From: Streptomyces galbus
Lineage (GTDB): Bacteria > Actinomycetota > Actinomycetes > Streptomycetales > Streptomycetaceae
NCBI RefSeq assembly: GCF_005280195.1
Contig: NZ_SZPR01000010.1
Coordinates: 520,888-584,887, forward strand
Reading direction: 5' to 3'
DNA length: 64,000 bases
Positions within the stretch are counted from its first letter, which is position 1. Each line of letters opens with the position of its first letter. A model generated the notes under the pieces. It worked only from the letters and a program-made list of their open reading frames with translations, did not search any database and was not told where the DNA came from. This document shows positions 46,234 to 56,050 of this stretch, one piece after another. The translations under genes and the position numbers were made by a program.

Positions 46234-47228
46234 GCGCCGCCTCCTCGCATGGTCGTGGTGGCGCCCGCCAGGTCGCGGCGGAGCACGAACCGCTGGTAGG
46301 CGAGGGCGAAGACGAGGCTGATGCCGAACATGACCACGCTGATCGCGCTGGCGTAGCCGACCTGGTAGCGCTTGAAGCCGTACTGGAACATCGTCACGGC
46401 CATCGTCTCGGAGTGGTGGTCGGGTCCGCCCGCGGTGATCACCCACACCAGGTCGAAGAGCTGGACGGAACCGATGACCGACAGGAAGACGCTGATGCGC
46501 AAGGTGGGCGCGAGCAGCGGCAGGGTGACGTGGCGGAAGCGCTGCCAGGGCCCGGCCCCGTCGATCAGCGCGGCCTCGGTCAACTCGGCCGGGACGGACT
46601 GGAGTCCGGCCAAGTAGAGCATCATGTGGAAGCCGAAGTACTTCCACATCATGACGAGGAACAGGGTGGCCATGACGGTGGACGGGTCGGAGAACCACTT
46701 CCCGGCCGGGCCGTCCAGCCCGACCGCGCCGAGGAGGTGGTCGGCGAGCCCGTCACCGGGCGCGAAGAGCATGCCGAACAGCACGCCGGTGATCGCCTCG
46801 GACAGGACGTACGGCGCGAAGAACAGCATGCGGTAGACGGCCCGGCCGCGCAGCCGCTGGTCGAGCGCGACCGCCAGCGCCAGCGCGAACGGCAACTGCA
46901 GGCCGAGCGACAGCAGCACGAGGACCAGACAGCGCCACAGGTCGCCCAGGAACACCGGGTCCTGGAACAGCCGGGTGAAGTTGTCGCCGCCGACGGCGTC
47001 CTCGGGCATGCCGAAGCCGCCCCAGCGGAAGAACGACGCGTACAGCGCGAACAGCAGCGGCAGCAGCACCAGGGTGCCGAACAGCACCAGGGCGGGCACC
47101 TGGAGGCCGTACGCGGTGAGGTGGTGCGCCGCGCGCCGCCGCGCCCGCCCCGGGGGCCGTCCGGCGGCCGGGGCCGGGGCGGCGAGGCCGACGCCGCTGC
47201 GCTCCTCGGGGAGGTAGGTGGAGGCCAT
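46230..47228 (-). CDS. sugar ABC transporter permease (MalF-like)
   Basis: 332 residues. After a 40-residue Arg/Pro-rich start, six helices; EAA loop ELTEAALIDGAGPWQRFRHV. The subunit pairs with the MalG-like permease, with coupled translation through a 4-bp overlap. The solute-binding protein gene ends 6 bp before it on the same strand. Member of the CUT1 class. Confidence 0.93.
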
Positions 47229-47234
47229 CGCCTG

Positions 47235-48530
47235 CTACTGCTCTTCCTTCGCGGCCCGGGTGATCGACTCGGCCACCTGCCGGGGCGACTTGGAGCCCGC
47301 GACGAGGGCGGCGACGCTGTCGTTGACCTCCTGGCCGACGGCGGGCGCGTACGCCTGGTCGAGGTAGAGCTGGAAGCCGGTGGCGGCCTTCAACTGGGCC
47401 TGCACCGCCTTGAGGTTGGGGTCGGTCAGGGCTCTCTCGGCGGACGGGACGACGGGCAGGGCGCCGGTCTTCCTGACGAGGGTGGTGTCGGTGGCGGCGG
47501 AGGCGAAGAACTTCAGGAACTCCACCGCCGCCTGCGGGGCGCCCTTGCGCAGGGCGTGTCCGCCGCCCCCGCCGAACACCTCCGTGATGGACCCCTTGCC
47601 GCCCTCGACCGCGGGGAAGGGGAAGAAGCCCAGGTCGGCGCCGAGGCCCTTGCCGGCGTCGGCCTCCACCACCGGGGCCCACTGGCCCATGAGTTCCATG
47701 GCGGCCCTGCCGTTGCCGACGCTGGCCGCCTGGCCGGTGGGCGTGGAGTAGGCGGCACCGAGGAAGCCCTTCTGGAAGGGCCGCAGGTCCACCAGTTCCT
47801 GGAGGTGCTGCCCGGCCTGGACGAAGCCGTCGCCGGTGAAGTCCTTGGCGTCGTTGGCCTTCTCGAGCGCGTCGGCGCCCGCGGTGCGCATGGCCAGGTA
47901 GGCCCAGTAGTACATGCCGGGCCACTTCTCCTTGCCGGCCAGCGCGATGGGCGTGACGCCGGCGGCCTTCAGCTTCCGGACCGCGTCGAGGAACCCGCTC
48001 CACGTGGTGGGCGGCGCGGCGATCCCGGCCCGCCGGAAGAGGGCCTTGTTGTACCAGAAGCCGATCATGCCGATGTCGAACGGGATGCCGTAGACCTTGT
48101 CGTCGATCAGGTACGGCTCCTTGGCGACCTTCAGCAGGCCCTCGGACCACGGCGCGGTCCGGTCTCCGAGGTCCTCGACGAGTCCGGCCTCGACCTGCTG
48201 TCTGAGCACCCCGCCGCCCCACGTGTGGAAGATGTCGGGGAGCTTGCCCGAGGCGGTCAGTGCGGTCATCTTCGACTTGTACGCGTCGTTCTCCAGCTGG
48301 ACGATCTTGACCTTGATGCGGGGGTTCCGCGCCTCGAACTGCCGGGCGAGGCCGGCCCAGACGTCCTTGGTGGGCTGGGTGGTGGCGATGTTCCACCACT
48401 CGACGGTGGTCGTCCCGGACGACGACCCGCCGTCCGAGTCGCCGCCGCAGGCGCTCAGCGCCGTCATGCTGACGCCGGCGGCGGCGGAGGCCGCCAGGAA
48501 GGCGCGGCGGGACAGTGCCGGGTCACCCAT
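47235..48530 (-). CDS. extracellular sugar-binding lipoprotein
   Basis: 431 residues, ATG with GAGGAGC. N terminus LSRRAFLAASAAAGVSMTA followed by LSAC: a twin-arginine signal with lipobox. SBP_bac_1 fold, with the WSGFLDAVRKLKAAG and GQWAPVVEADAG segments typical of oligosaccharide receptors. It captures the sugar for the two permeases and is the first gene of the operon. The CGAAAGTTTCG operator lies 10 bp before its ribosome-binding site. Confidence 0.94.
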   Translation of the reverse strand: MGDPALSRRAFLAASAAAGVSMTALSACGGDSDGGSSSGTTTVEWWNIATTQPTKDVWAGLARQFEARNPRIKVKIVQLENDAYKSKMTALTASGKLPDIFHTWGGGVLRQQVEAGLVEDLGDRTAPWSEGLLKVAKEPYLIDDKVYGIPFDIGMIGFWYNKALFRRAGIAAPPTTWSGFLDAVRKLKAAGVTPIALAGKEKWPGMYYWAYLAMRTAGADALEKANDAKDFTGDGFVQAGQHLQELVDLRPFQKGFLGAAYSTPTGQAASVGNGRAAMELMGQWAPVVEADAGKGLGADLGFFPFPAVEGGKGSITEVFGGGGGHALRKGAPQAAVEFLKFFASAATDTTLVRKTGALPVVPSAERALTDPNLKAVQAQLKAATGFQLYLDQAYAPAVGQEVNDSVAALVAGSKSPRQVAESITRAAKEEQ

Positions 48531-48540
48531 GGGTGCTCCT

Positions 48541-48551
48541 CGAAAGTTTCG
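48541..48551. promoter_or_regulatory. LacI-type operator before the xylan-uptake operon
   Basis: CGAAA-G-TTTCG is a perfect 5-bp inverted repeat around one base, the pattern reported for LacI-type regulators of xylanase and cellulose/xylo-oligosaccharide genes in Streptomyces. It covers the region between the promoter and the ribosome-binding site of the sugar-binding protein gene, a position suited to repression. Confidence 0.75.
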
Positions 48552-48744
48552 GTCGTCATCCAGAAATCTTCGCTGCTGCCGCACCCTAGAGACGCATTCC
48601 GAGGGGTGACAACCCTTGGGACACGGTGAATCTGCGACCGGACAGCCGCGCCACCGACCGCGGCGAAACATTCGTTCAGCCCCTCGAACATCACGTACAC
48701 GCCCCAGTCGTCTGCGGTCCTGGATGCTGGAGGGACTGTCCGAC

Positions 48745-49681
48745 ATGGGCAAGGGCCAGAGCGTCACGGGACCGCACGCCACGCCGGAGCCCCCGCACCG
48801 CGGTCAGTCCTGGTACCGCGTCATGTGCCTGACGGGCGTCGACTACGTCTCCACCCTCGGCTACCAGCCGGGCATCGCCGCCCTCGCGGCCGGCCTGCTC
48901 TCCCCGTCGCGACCGTCGTCCTGGTGATCGTGACCCTCCCGGGCGCCCTGCCGGTCTACCGCCGGGTCGCCGAGGAATCACCGCGCGGCGAGGGCTCGAT
49001 CGCCATGCTGGAGCGGCTGCTCACCTTCTGGAAGGGCAAGCTGTTCGTCCTGACCCTGCTGGGCTTCGCCGCCACCGACTTCCTGATCACCATCACCCTG
49101 TCCGCGGCGGGCGCCTCGACCCACCTGGTGGAGAACCCGCACCTGACCGACGCCCTGCACGGCCGGCGGATGCTCATCACCCGACTGCTGGTGGCCCTGC
49201 TCGGCGCGGTGTTCCTCAAGGGCTTCCTGGAGGCGGTCGGCGTCGCCGTCGCCCTGTTCGCCACCTACCTCTGCCTCAACGCGGTGGTCGTGGCCGCCGG
49301 CTTCTGGCACGTGGTCACCGCCGGTCACGTCGTCACCGACTGGTCCCACGCGCTGTCGTCTTCGCCGAGGTCACGGTCACCGACCCGTCCGAGTTCGAGG
49401 GCCGGCTGGGGGTGCGCGGCGAGGTCCTGCACGGCCGCTACCGCGTCCTGACCCTGGAGTCCTCCTCCATCCCGAACGCCCTGGCGGCCCTGCTCCTGCA
49501 CGTGCGCGACACCACCGGCTGCACGCCGCACATCTACTTCGAGTGGACCGAGGGCAGCCCGTTCACCAGCTTCCTGCGCTTCTTCCTCTTCGGCCAGGGC
49601 GAGGTCGCCCCGGTCACCCGTGCGGTGCTGCGCGAGGCGGAACCGGACCCGGCCCACCGGCCGCGCGTGCACACGGGCTGA
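48745..49681 (+). pseudogene. degraded APC-family amino-acid/cation transporter
   Basis: The normal protein is about 650 residues. Here the ATG (GGAGGG upstream) opens a frame with [19 protein letters not shown] and [10 protein letters not shown], which shifts by one base in a C run at about 48902-48907. The next frame reads [20 protein letters not shown] to AGHVVTDWSHAL. At about 49347 it jumps into a third frame that encodes only the conserved C-terminal end (VVFAEVTVTDPSEFEGRLGV ... GEVLHGRYRVLTLESSS ... GEVAPVTRAVL). About 350 codons of the central membrane domain are missing. One frameshift plus one large deletion make it non-functional. Confidence 0.85.
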
Positions 49682-49686
49682 CACGC

Positions 49687-49722
49687 CCGAGGGCTCCCCA
49701 CCGGCCGGTGGGGAGCCCTCGG
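49687..49722. terminator. bidirectional terminator between the transporter relic and gcvP
   Basis: 16-bp perfect arms (CCGAGGGCTCCCCACC and its complement) around GGCC. It ends transcription from both the relic (plus) and gcvP (minus). Confidence 0.9.
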
Positions 49723-49770
49723 TGCGCCGTCGAGGGGGCCCGGCGCGCAGCGCCCCGCCCGCCCGCCGGA

Positions 49771-52656
49771 TCAGTCGTCGTACGCGTCCAGCGGCGGGCA
49801 GGAGCAGACCAGGTTCCGGTCGCCGTACGCCTGGTCGATGCGGCGCACCGGCGGCCAGTACTTGTCGGCGGCGGACACCCCGCCCGGGAACACGGCCTCC
49901 TCGCGCGTGTACGCGTGCTCCCACGCCCCGCCGAGCGCGGCGGCGGTGTGCGGCGCGCCCCGCAGCGGGTTGTCCTCGGCCGGCCAGTCGCCCGCGCCGA
50001 CCTTCTCGATCTCGGCGCGGATGGCGATCATCGCGTCGCAGAAGCGGTCCAGCTCGGCGAGGTCCTCCGACTCGGTCGGCTCGATCATCAGCGTGCCGGC
50101 CACCGGGAAGGACATCGTCGGCGCGTGGAAACCGTAGTCGATGAGCCGCTTGGCCACGTCGTCCACGCTCACGCCGGTGGCCTTGGTGATCGGCCGCAGG
50201 TCGATGATGCACTCGTGGGCGACCAGCCCGCCGGGGCCGGTGTAGAGCACGGGGTAGTGCGGCTCCAGGCGCTTGGCGACGTAGTTCGCGGACAGCACGG
50301 CCACCTGCGTGGCCCGCTTGAGCCCCTCGCTGCCCATGAGGCGCACGTAGGCCCAGGAGATCGGCAGGATGCCCGCGGAACCCCACGGTGCGGCCGAGAT
50401 CGGCCCGACACCCGTCTCCGGCCCGGCGGCCGGCTGCAGCGGGTGGTTCGGCAGGTACGGCGCCAGGTGCGACCGCACGGCCACGGGGCCGACGCCGGGA
50501 CCGCCGCCGCCGTGCGGGATGCAGAACGTCTTGTGCAGGTTCAGGTGGGAGACGTCGCCGCCGAAGTGGCCCGGCTTGGCGAGGCCGACCAGCGCGTTGA
50601 GGTTGGCGCCGTCGACGTACACCTGGCCGCCCGCCTCGTGCACCTGCGCGCAGATGTCGGCGACGTGCTCCTCGAACACGCCGTGCGTCGACGGGTAGGT
50701 GATCATCAGCACGGCGAGCTGCTCGCGGTGCTGCTCGATCTTGGCCCGCAGGTCCTCGACGTCGATCTCGCCGTCCTCGGCGGTCTTCACGACGACGACC
50801 TTCATGCCGGCCATGACGGCGCTGGCGGCGTTGGTGCCGTGCGCCGAGGACGGGATGAGGCAGACGGTGCGGCCCTCGTCGCCGTTGGCGCGGTGGTAGC
50901 CGCGCACGGCCAGCAGACCGGCCAGCTCGCCCTGCGACCCGGCGTTGGGCTGGAGGGAGACCTTGTCGTACCCGGTGACCTCGGCGAGCCGCTCCTCCAG
51001 CTCACGGATCAGCGTGAGGTAGCCCTCGGCCTGCTCGGCGGGCGCGAACGGGTGAAGCTGCCCGAACTCCGGCCAGGTGACCGGCTCCATCTCGGTGGTC
51101 GCGTTGAGCTTCATGGTGCAGGAGCCCAGCGGGATCATGCCGCGGTCGAGCGCGTAGTCCCGGTCGGCGAGCCGGCGCAGGTAGCGCAGCATCGCCGTCT
51201 CGGAGCGGTGCTGGTGGAACACCGGGTGGGTCAGGTAGTCGTCGGACCGCAGCAGCCCCTCGGGCAGCACGTCCCCGGCGGACGCGTCCAGCGCCTCGAC
51301 GTCGCCCTGGACACCGAAGGCGTCCCAGACCGCGGCGAGCTGCGCGCGCGTGGTGGTCTCGTCGCAGGCGGCCGACACGTGGTCGGTGTCGACGAGCCGC
51401 AGGTTGACCCCGTTGTCGCGGGCGGCGGCCACGACCTCGGCGGCCCTGCCGGGCACCCGCGCGGTCACCGTGTCGAAGTAGGCGCCGTGCACGACCTCGA
51501 CGCCGCCCGCGGTCAGCCCGGCGGCCAGGATCGAGGCGTACCGGTGGGTGCGCCGCGCGATCGCCCGCAGCCCGTCGGGGCCGTGGTAGACGGCGTACAT
51601 GCCGGCCATGACGGCCAGCAGGACCTGCGCGGTGCAGATGTTGCTGGTGGCCTTCTCGCGCCGGATGTGCTGCTCACGGGTCTGCAGCGCGAGCCGGTAG
51701 GCGCGGTGCCCGTCCGCGTCCACGGACACCCCGACGAGCCGCCCGGGCAGGCTCCGCGCGAACTTCTCCTGGACGGCCATGTAGCCGGCGTGCGGCCCGC
51801 CGAAGCCCATCGGCACACCGAACCGCTGCGTCGTGCCCACCGCGATGTCGGCGCCCAGCTCACCGGGCGACGTCAGCAGGGTCAGCGCCAGCAGGTCGGC
51901 GGCGACCGTGACGACCGCGCCCAGCTCGTGGGCCTGCTCGATCACGGGCCGGATGTCGCGCACGGCACCGGAGGCACCCGGGTACTGGATCAGCACGCCG
52001 TTGATCTCGCGGCCGGCGACCTCGGCCGGGATGCCCTCGGCGAGGTCGGCGACGACCACCTCGACACCGGTCGGTTCGGCCCGGGTGCGGATCACGGCGA
52101 CGGTCTGGGGCAGCGCGTCCGCGTCGACCAGGAACAGGCCCTTCTTGTTCTTGCCCATGCGCCGGGACAGGGCCATCGCCTCGGCGGCGGCGGTGCTCTC
52201 GTCGAGCAGCGAGGCACCGGAGGTCGGCAGCCCGGTCAGCTCGGCGACCATGGTCTGGAAGTTGAGCAGCGCCTCCAGGCGGCCCTGGGAGATCTCCGGC
52301 TGGTAGGGCGTGTACGCCGTGTACCAGGCCGGGTTCTCCATGACGTTGCGCAGGATGACGGGCGGCGTGAACGTGCCGTGGTAGCCGAGCCCGATCATCG
52401 AACCGAGCACCTGGTTGCGGTCGGCGAGGGAGCGCAGCTCGGCCAGCACCTCGGCCTCGCTGCGCGCGCCGGGCAGGTCCAGGGCGTCGGCGTTCTTGAT
52501 CACATCCGGCACCGCGGCGGCGGTCAGCTCGTCGAGCGAGCCGTACCCGACCTGCGCGAGCATCTTGGCCCGCGCCTCCTGGTCGGGCCCGATGTGGCGC
52601 TGCTCGAAGGGGATGCCCTCTTCGAGCTCGGAGAGCGGTATGCGGTGGGCGGTCAT
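49771..52656 (-). CDS. gcvP: glycine dehydrogenase (aminomethyl-transferring), P protein
   Basis: 961 residues, ATG behind GGAGGCC, a full-length single-chain P protein of the glycine cleavage system. The PLP lysine is Lys709 in [15 protein letters not shown]. The N-terminal half is a degenerate PLP domain, as in other P proteins ([33 protein letters not shown]). It decarboxylates glycine and passes the aminomethyl group to lipoyl-GcvH, with GcvT and Lpd. None of those is in the window. The gene is preceded by a tandem glycine riboswitch, so it is induced by glycine. Confidence 0.97.
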   Translation of the reverse strand: MTAHRIPLSELEEGIPFEQRHIGPDQEARAKMLAQVGYGSLDELTAAAVPDVIKNADALDLPGARSEAEVLAELRSLADRNQVLGSMIGLGYHGTFTPPVILRNVMENPAWYTAYTPYQPEISQGRLEALLNFQTMVAELTGLPTSGASLLDESTAAAEAMALSRRMGKNKKGLFLVDADALPQTVAVIRTRAEPTGVEVVVADLAEGIPAEVAGREINGVLIQYPGASGAVRDIRPVIEQAHELGAVVTVAADLLALTLLTSPGELGADIAVGTTQRFGVPMGFGGPHAGYMAVQEKFARSLPGRLVGVSVDADGHRAYRLALQTREQHIRREKATSNICTAQVLLAVMAGMYAVYHGPDGLRAIARRTHRYASILAAGLTAGGVEVVHGAYFDTVTARVPGRAAEVVAAARDNGVNLRLVDTDHVSAACDETTTRAQLAAVWDAFGVQGDVEALDASAGDVLPEGLLRSDDYLTHPVFHQHRSETAMLRYLRRLADRDYALDRGMIPLGSCTMKLNATTEMEPVTWPEFGQLHPFAPAEQAEGYLTLIRELEERLAEVTGYDKVSLQPNAGSQGELAGLLAVRGYHRANGDEGRTVCLIPSSAHGTNAASAVMAGMKVVVVKTAEDGEIDVEDLRAKIEQHREQLAVLMITYPSTHGVFEEHVADICAQVHEAGGQVYVDGANLNALVGLAKPGHFGGDVSHLNLHKTFCIPHGGGGPGVGPVAVRSHLAPYLPNHPLQPAAGPETGVGPISAAPWGSAGILPISWAYVRLMGSEGLKRATQVAVLSANYVAKRLEPHYPVLYTGPGGLVAHECIIDLRPITKATGVSVDDVAKRLIDYGFHAPTMSFPVAGTLMIEPTESEDLAELDRFCDAMIAIRAEIEKVGAGDWPAEDNPLRGAPHTAAALGGAWEHAYTREEAVFPGGVSAADKYWPPVRRIDQAYGDRNLVCSCPPLDAYDD

Positions 52657-52734
52657 TGCGGAGGCCTCCTGGTCTGACGCGACCTTCGAGGGACACCACG
52701 GCACGGGTGCCCCGACGGCCTCCCCCTCTGTCAT

Positions 52735-52922
52735 CTCAACCTGAGAGCTTCACCGGACGGCCCGGGGGCGTCCGGCTTTCACCGTCGGTGAGAGCGGACG
52801 CCGTCGACACCCGCCCTGCTTTCCAGAGTGACCTCGTCCGTGCGGTACGTGGGCCTGAGAGATTCCGGGGAGGATTTGCTCCTTCGGCGCCTCCATGGAG
52901 CTCGGAGGACTCTCCCGCACGG
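52735..52922 (-). promoter_or_regulatory. glycine riboswitch (tandem aptamers) upstream of gcvP
   Basis: On the minus strand the leader shows the glycine-aptamer pattern twice: GGGAGAG ... GAAGGAGCAA ... CTCTCAGG, then a second aptamer with GGAAAGCAGGGCG ... GGTGAAGCTCTCAGG just before gcvP. Tandem aptamers of this kind sense glycine and, in actinomycetes, turn on the glycine cleavage genes. Boundaries are approximate. The 78 bp between the last aptamer and the gcvP ATG hold the expression platform. Confidence 0.9.
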
Positions 52923-53049
52923 GGTCAGCAGCCGCTGTCAGCGTACCAGCGAGGTCAACGCCGTGGCCTTCGAGTGGCCGCCGGGGCGAATGTGCTCTTT
53001 CGTAGTGCTGACGGACGAGGTGCGCCCATTGCGACCATATGGAGGGACC

Positions 53050-53424
53050 GTGCAGACCGACATCGATCCGCGCCACCTGATCGGCCGCAAGGCGTTCGAC
53101 CGCAACGGCACCAAGATCGGCACCATCGACGAGGTCTACCTCGACGACGCGACGGGCGTGCCGGAGTGGGCGGCCATACGGACCGGTCTGTTCTCCCGGG
53201 ACGCGTTCGTCCCGCTGGAGCCCAGCGAGCTGGTCGACGGCGCCCTGCGGGTCCCCTTCGACCGGGCCCTGATCAAGGAGGCCCCGGACTTCGGCGTGGG
53301 CCGCCACCTCTCCCCCGAGCAGGAACTGCAGCTCTACCACCACTACGGCCTCGACGTGGCCGCCACGCCCCTGCCGCCGGACCACGACTTCGGCCGCCTG
53401 GCGAGCAACCCGGACGAGGTCTGA
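53050..53424 (+). CDS. PRC-barrel domain protein
   Basis: 124 residues from GTG behind GGAGGGACC. Residues about 10-80 form a PRC barrel (IGRKAFDRNGTKIGTIDEVY, LDDATGVPEWAAIRTGLFSR, DAFVPLEPSELVDGALRVPF). Such stand-alone PRC proteins are widespread in actinomycetes and appear to be stress or ribosome/RNA-associated adaptors; no function is established. The gene is divergent from gcvP and conserved beside it in the block. Confidence 0.9.
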   Translation: MQTDIDPRHLIGRKAFDRNGTKIGTIDEVYLDDATGVPEWAAIRTGLFSRDAFVPLEPSELVDGALRVPFDRALIKEAPDFGVGRHLSPEQELQLYHHYGLDVAATPLPPDHDFGRLASNPDEV

Positions 53425-53465
53425 GAGGCCGCACGACAGCGCCCCCACCCGGCCGCCGGCCGACA

Positions 53466-53526
53466 CCGACCGCGCCCCGAGCCACCGTCGACCGATGCCG
53501 ACCGCATCCCGAGCCACCGTCGACCG
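53466..53526. repeat. direct repeat of about 29 bp, period 32
   Basis: Two copies beginning CCGACCGC and ending CACCGTCGACCG at 53466-53494 and 53498-53526 differ at two or three bases. They lie in the 186-bp gap between the PRC-barrel and dinB stop codons, which has no other feature. Confidence 0.65.
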
Positions 53527-53610
53527 GCCCTCCGGCACCTTTCGCGGCGGTCCGCCCGGACCGGCCCTCCGCCCTCGACCGGAGCTCCGGCCCGCCTCCC
53601 CGCGCCCCGC

Positions 53611-55026
53611 TCAGCCCCCCACCGCCCCGCTCCCCACCCCCTTCTGCTCCGGCCCGGCCCCGCCGTCCGGCCCGCCCGCGTCGGACGGCCGGACCGGCAC
53701 CAGCGGCAGGGGGTCGGCCGGTTCCAGGTCGGGATCGTCGACGCGGAACGTCCGTACCCGCCCGGGCTCCGAGTCCGGTGTCTCGAACCGCACGGTGACC
53801 CGGCCCAGCCCGCTGCCCTGCACCCACCCGTGCCCGAGCGAGGCGTGCCGTACGTCGTGGCCGGGCCGCCAGGAGTGCTCGGCGGGAGCCGGCTCGGCCG
53901 GCCGGGGCTGCTCCGGTGCCGCCGTCTCCTCCTCGGGCGCCTCGGCGTGCTCGCCCGCGGCCTGCGCGAACAGGTCCTCCTGTGTGTAGTCGGCCAGTCC
54001 GGAGACGCCGACCCCGAGCAGCCGCACCCCGCCGGTGGTGTCCACCGAGTCCAGCAGCCGGGCCGCCGCCTCCCGCACCACGGCCGGGTCGTCCGTGGGC
54101 CCGCGCAGGGTCTCCGAACGGGTCAGGGTGGAGAAGTCGTACCGGCGCACCTTGAGCACGATCGTCCGCCCCGACAGCCCGGCGCCGCGCAGCCGCCGCA
54201 CGCACCGGTCGGCGAGCCGCTGCACCTCCAGGCCCACCCGGAGCCGGTCGTGGATGTCCACGTCGTAGGTGTCCTCGACCGAGACGGACTTGGTCTCCCG
54301 CTCGGCCACCACGGGCCGCTCGTCACGCGCCAGCGCCATGGCGTACAGGCCGTGCCCGTGGGCCTTGCCGAGCAGCCGCACCAGCTCGTCCTCGCCGGCC
54401 TCCACGATCTCGTCGATCGTGGTGATCCCGGCCCGGCGCAGGTGGTCGCCCGTCGCCGGGCCCACACCCGGCAGCGTCCGCACCGACAGCGGCCCGAGGA
54501 GCGCCCGCTCGGTCCCCGGCTCGATCAGCACCAGGCCGTTCGGCTTGGCCTGCTCGGAGGCGATCTTGGCGAGCATCTTGGAGGCGGCCAGCCCGACCGA
54601 CCCGGTGAGCCCGGTGACCGCCCGGATGTCGGCGCGCAGCCGGGCCCCGGCCAGCCGCGCCGACTCGGCGTCCCAGGCCGCTCCCCCGGCCTCCAGGTCG
54701 ACGAACGCCTCGTCCAGGCTCAGCGGCTCCACCAGCGGCGACAGCGCCCGCAGCAACGCCATGACCTGGTCGCTGATCGCCCGGTAGAAGGTGAAGCGGG
54801 GGGTGAGGTAGGCGGCGTTGGGGGCGAGGCGGCGCGCCTGGGCCATGGGCATCGCCGAGTGCACCCCGAAGACCCGTGCCTCGTAGGAGGCGGTGGCCAC
54901 GACGCCGCGGGGCCCGAGGCCGCCCACGACCACCGCCTTGCCGCGCAGGCTCGGCTTGGACGCCTGCTCCGCCTGGGCGAAGAAGGCATCCATGTCGAGA
55001 TGCAGGATGGTGGGCGCGTTCCGCAC
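53611..55026 (-). CDS. dinB: DNA polymerase IV
   Basis: 471 residues from the GTG at 55026; CAGCAT leaves 7 nt to it, suggesting a leaderless mRNA. Y-family features: ILHLDMDAFFA with Asp11, and SLDEAF with Asp105 and Glu106 (catalytic carboxylates), then the little-finger domain from about residue 240. A Pro/Ala/Glu-rich tail (about 350-471) with a beta-hairpin-like RVTVRFETPDSEPGRVRTF replaces the usual short clamp-binding end, longer than typical DinB (about 350). It makes error-prone synthesis past lesions. No LexA-type box was noticed. Confidence 0.95.
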   Translation of the reverse strand: MRNAPTILHLDMDAFFAQAEQASKPSLRGKAVVVGGLGPRGVVATASYEARVFGVHSAMPMAQARRLAPNAAYLTPRFTFYRAISDQVMALLRALSPLVEPLSLDEAFVDLEAGGAAWDAESARLAGARLRADIRAVTGLTGSVGLAASKMLAKIASEQAKPNGLVLIEPGTERALLGPLSVRTLPGVGPATGDHLRRAGITTIDEIVEAGEDELVRLLGKAHGHGLYAMALARDERPVVAERETKSVSVEDTYDVDIHDRLRVGLEVQRLADRCVRRLRGAGLSGRTIVLKVRRYDFSTLTRSETLRGPTDDPAVVREAAARLLDSVDTTGGVRLLGVGVSGLADYTQEDLFAQAAGEHAEAPEEETAAPEQPRPAEPAPAEHSWRPGHDVRHASLGHGWVQGSGLGRVTVRFETPDSEPGRVRTFRVDDPDLEPADPLPLVPVRPSDAGGPDGGAGPEQKGVGSGAVGG

Positions 55027-55126
55027 ACCTCTGATGCTGCACCACACCACTGACAACGGCAGTCAGCGACCCCGCGCCACCCGCGGGCACGCCCGGCCGT
55101 CTCCGCGTAGGCGGCTGTACGGTGCT

Positions 55127-55771
55127 TCAGACCGCCCGGTTGCGCCTGCGCGCCAGCTCGTCGGCCGGGTTGTGCCCGACGAGGGTCTCGCCGGTGTCCA
55201 CGCGCTCGCCGTGAAGCTGCGACAGGGCGCTCTCGACATCCCGCCACACCACGCCCACGGCGATGCCGAAGATGCCCTGGCCGCCCTGGAGCAGGGCGTG
55301 GACCTCGTCGGGCGAGGTGCACTCGTAGACGGTGGCGCCGTCGCTCATCAGCGTCATGCGCTCCAGGTCGCGGAAACCGCGTTCCCTGAGGTGCTGCACG
55401 GCCGTGCGGATGTTCTGCAGGGAGACGCCCGTGTCCAGGAAGCGCTTGACGATCTTCAGGACGACGACGTCCCGGAAGCTGTACAGGCGCTGGGTCCCGG
55501 AGCCGTACGCGGGCCGCACGCTCGGTTCGACGAGGCCGGTGCGGGCCCAGTAGTCCAGTTGGCGGTAGGTGATGCCGGCGGCCGCGCAGGCCGTCGGACC
55601 GCGGTAGCCGATCTCCTCGGACGCCATGGACGTCGCCCCTCCGCCGCTCGGCACGGCCGTCGGTCGTTGCGGAGCGTGATCGGCCGCGCCGCCGTGGAGC
55701 GCATACGGACCGCTTCCCCCGACTCCGCGTCCGGGGGCACCCCCAGCCGTACCGTCGCCGCTGCTTCTCAC
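55127..55771 (-). CDS. MerR-family regulator (Rv1830-type)
   Basis: 214 residues from GTG 55771 with GGAGG 5 nt upstream. The N-terminal 48 residues are Gly/Ser-rich. Residues about 50-120 are the MerR winged helix (GYRGPTACAAAGITYRQLDY, WARTGLVEPSVRPAYGSGTQ), then a coiled coil and a conserved C-terminal part (GATVYECTSPDEVHALLQGG, GIFGIAVGVVWRDVE). The order with the nuclease and the second MerR matches that of Mycobacterium Rv1828-Rv1830. A role in cell-cycle or metabolic regulation has been proposed for such homologues; nothing direct is visible here. Confidence 0.9.
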   Translation of the reverse strand: MRSSGDGTAGGAPGRGVGGSGPYALHGGAADHAPQRPTAVPSGGGATSMASEEIGYRGPTACAAAGITYRQLDYWARTGLVEPSVRPAYGSGTQRLYSFRDVVVLKIVKRFLDTGVSLQNIRTAVQHLRERGFRDLERMTLMSDGATVYECTSPDEVHALLQGGQGIFGIAVGVVWRDVESALSQLHGERVDTGETLVGHNPADELARRRNRAV

Positions 55772-56050
55772 GCCGACCTCCGTCCTTGAACTGCCGTCTC
55801 GACGGTAGGCAGTCACCAGGGGTGCGTCAACGATCGCCACACTCGGCACGCCGAGTGATAATCACCCTGAGAGTGGTTTCCCGTACCCCACCGCGGGGAA
55901 AGGCTAGCCGAATGCGCTCGGGGACGAGCCGTATGACGCTCCCCCTGGCCGACGGCATATACCGAAACCCCACGTGAGCGCTCCGCGCGCCCGACGACCG
56001 GCCCGGCGGCGTGCTGCAGGCCGCCCGGCCCTGGTGCGCGCCTCCCGCGG

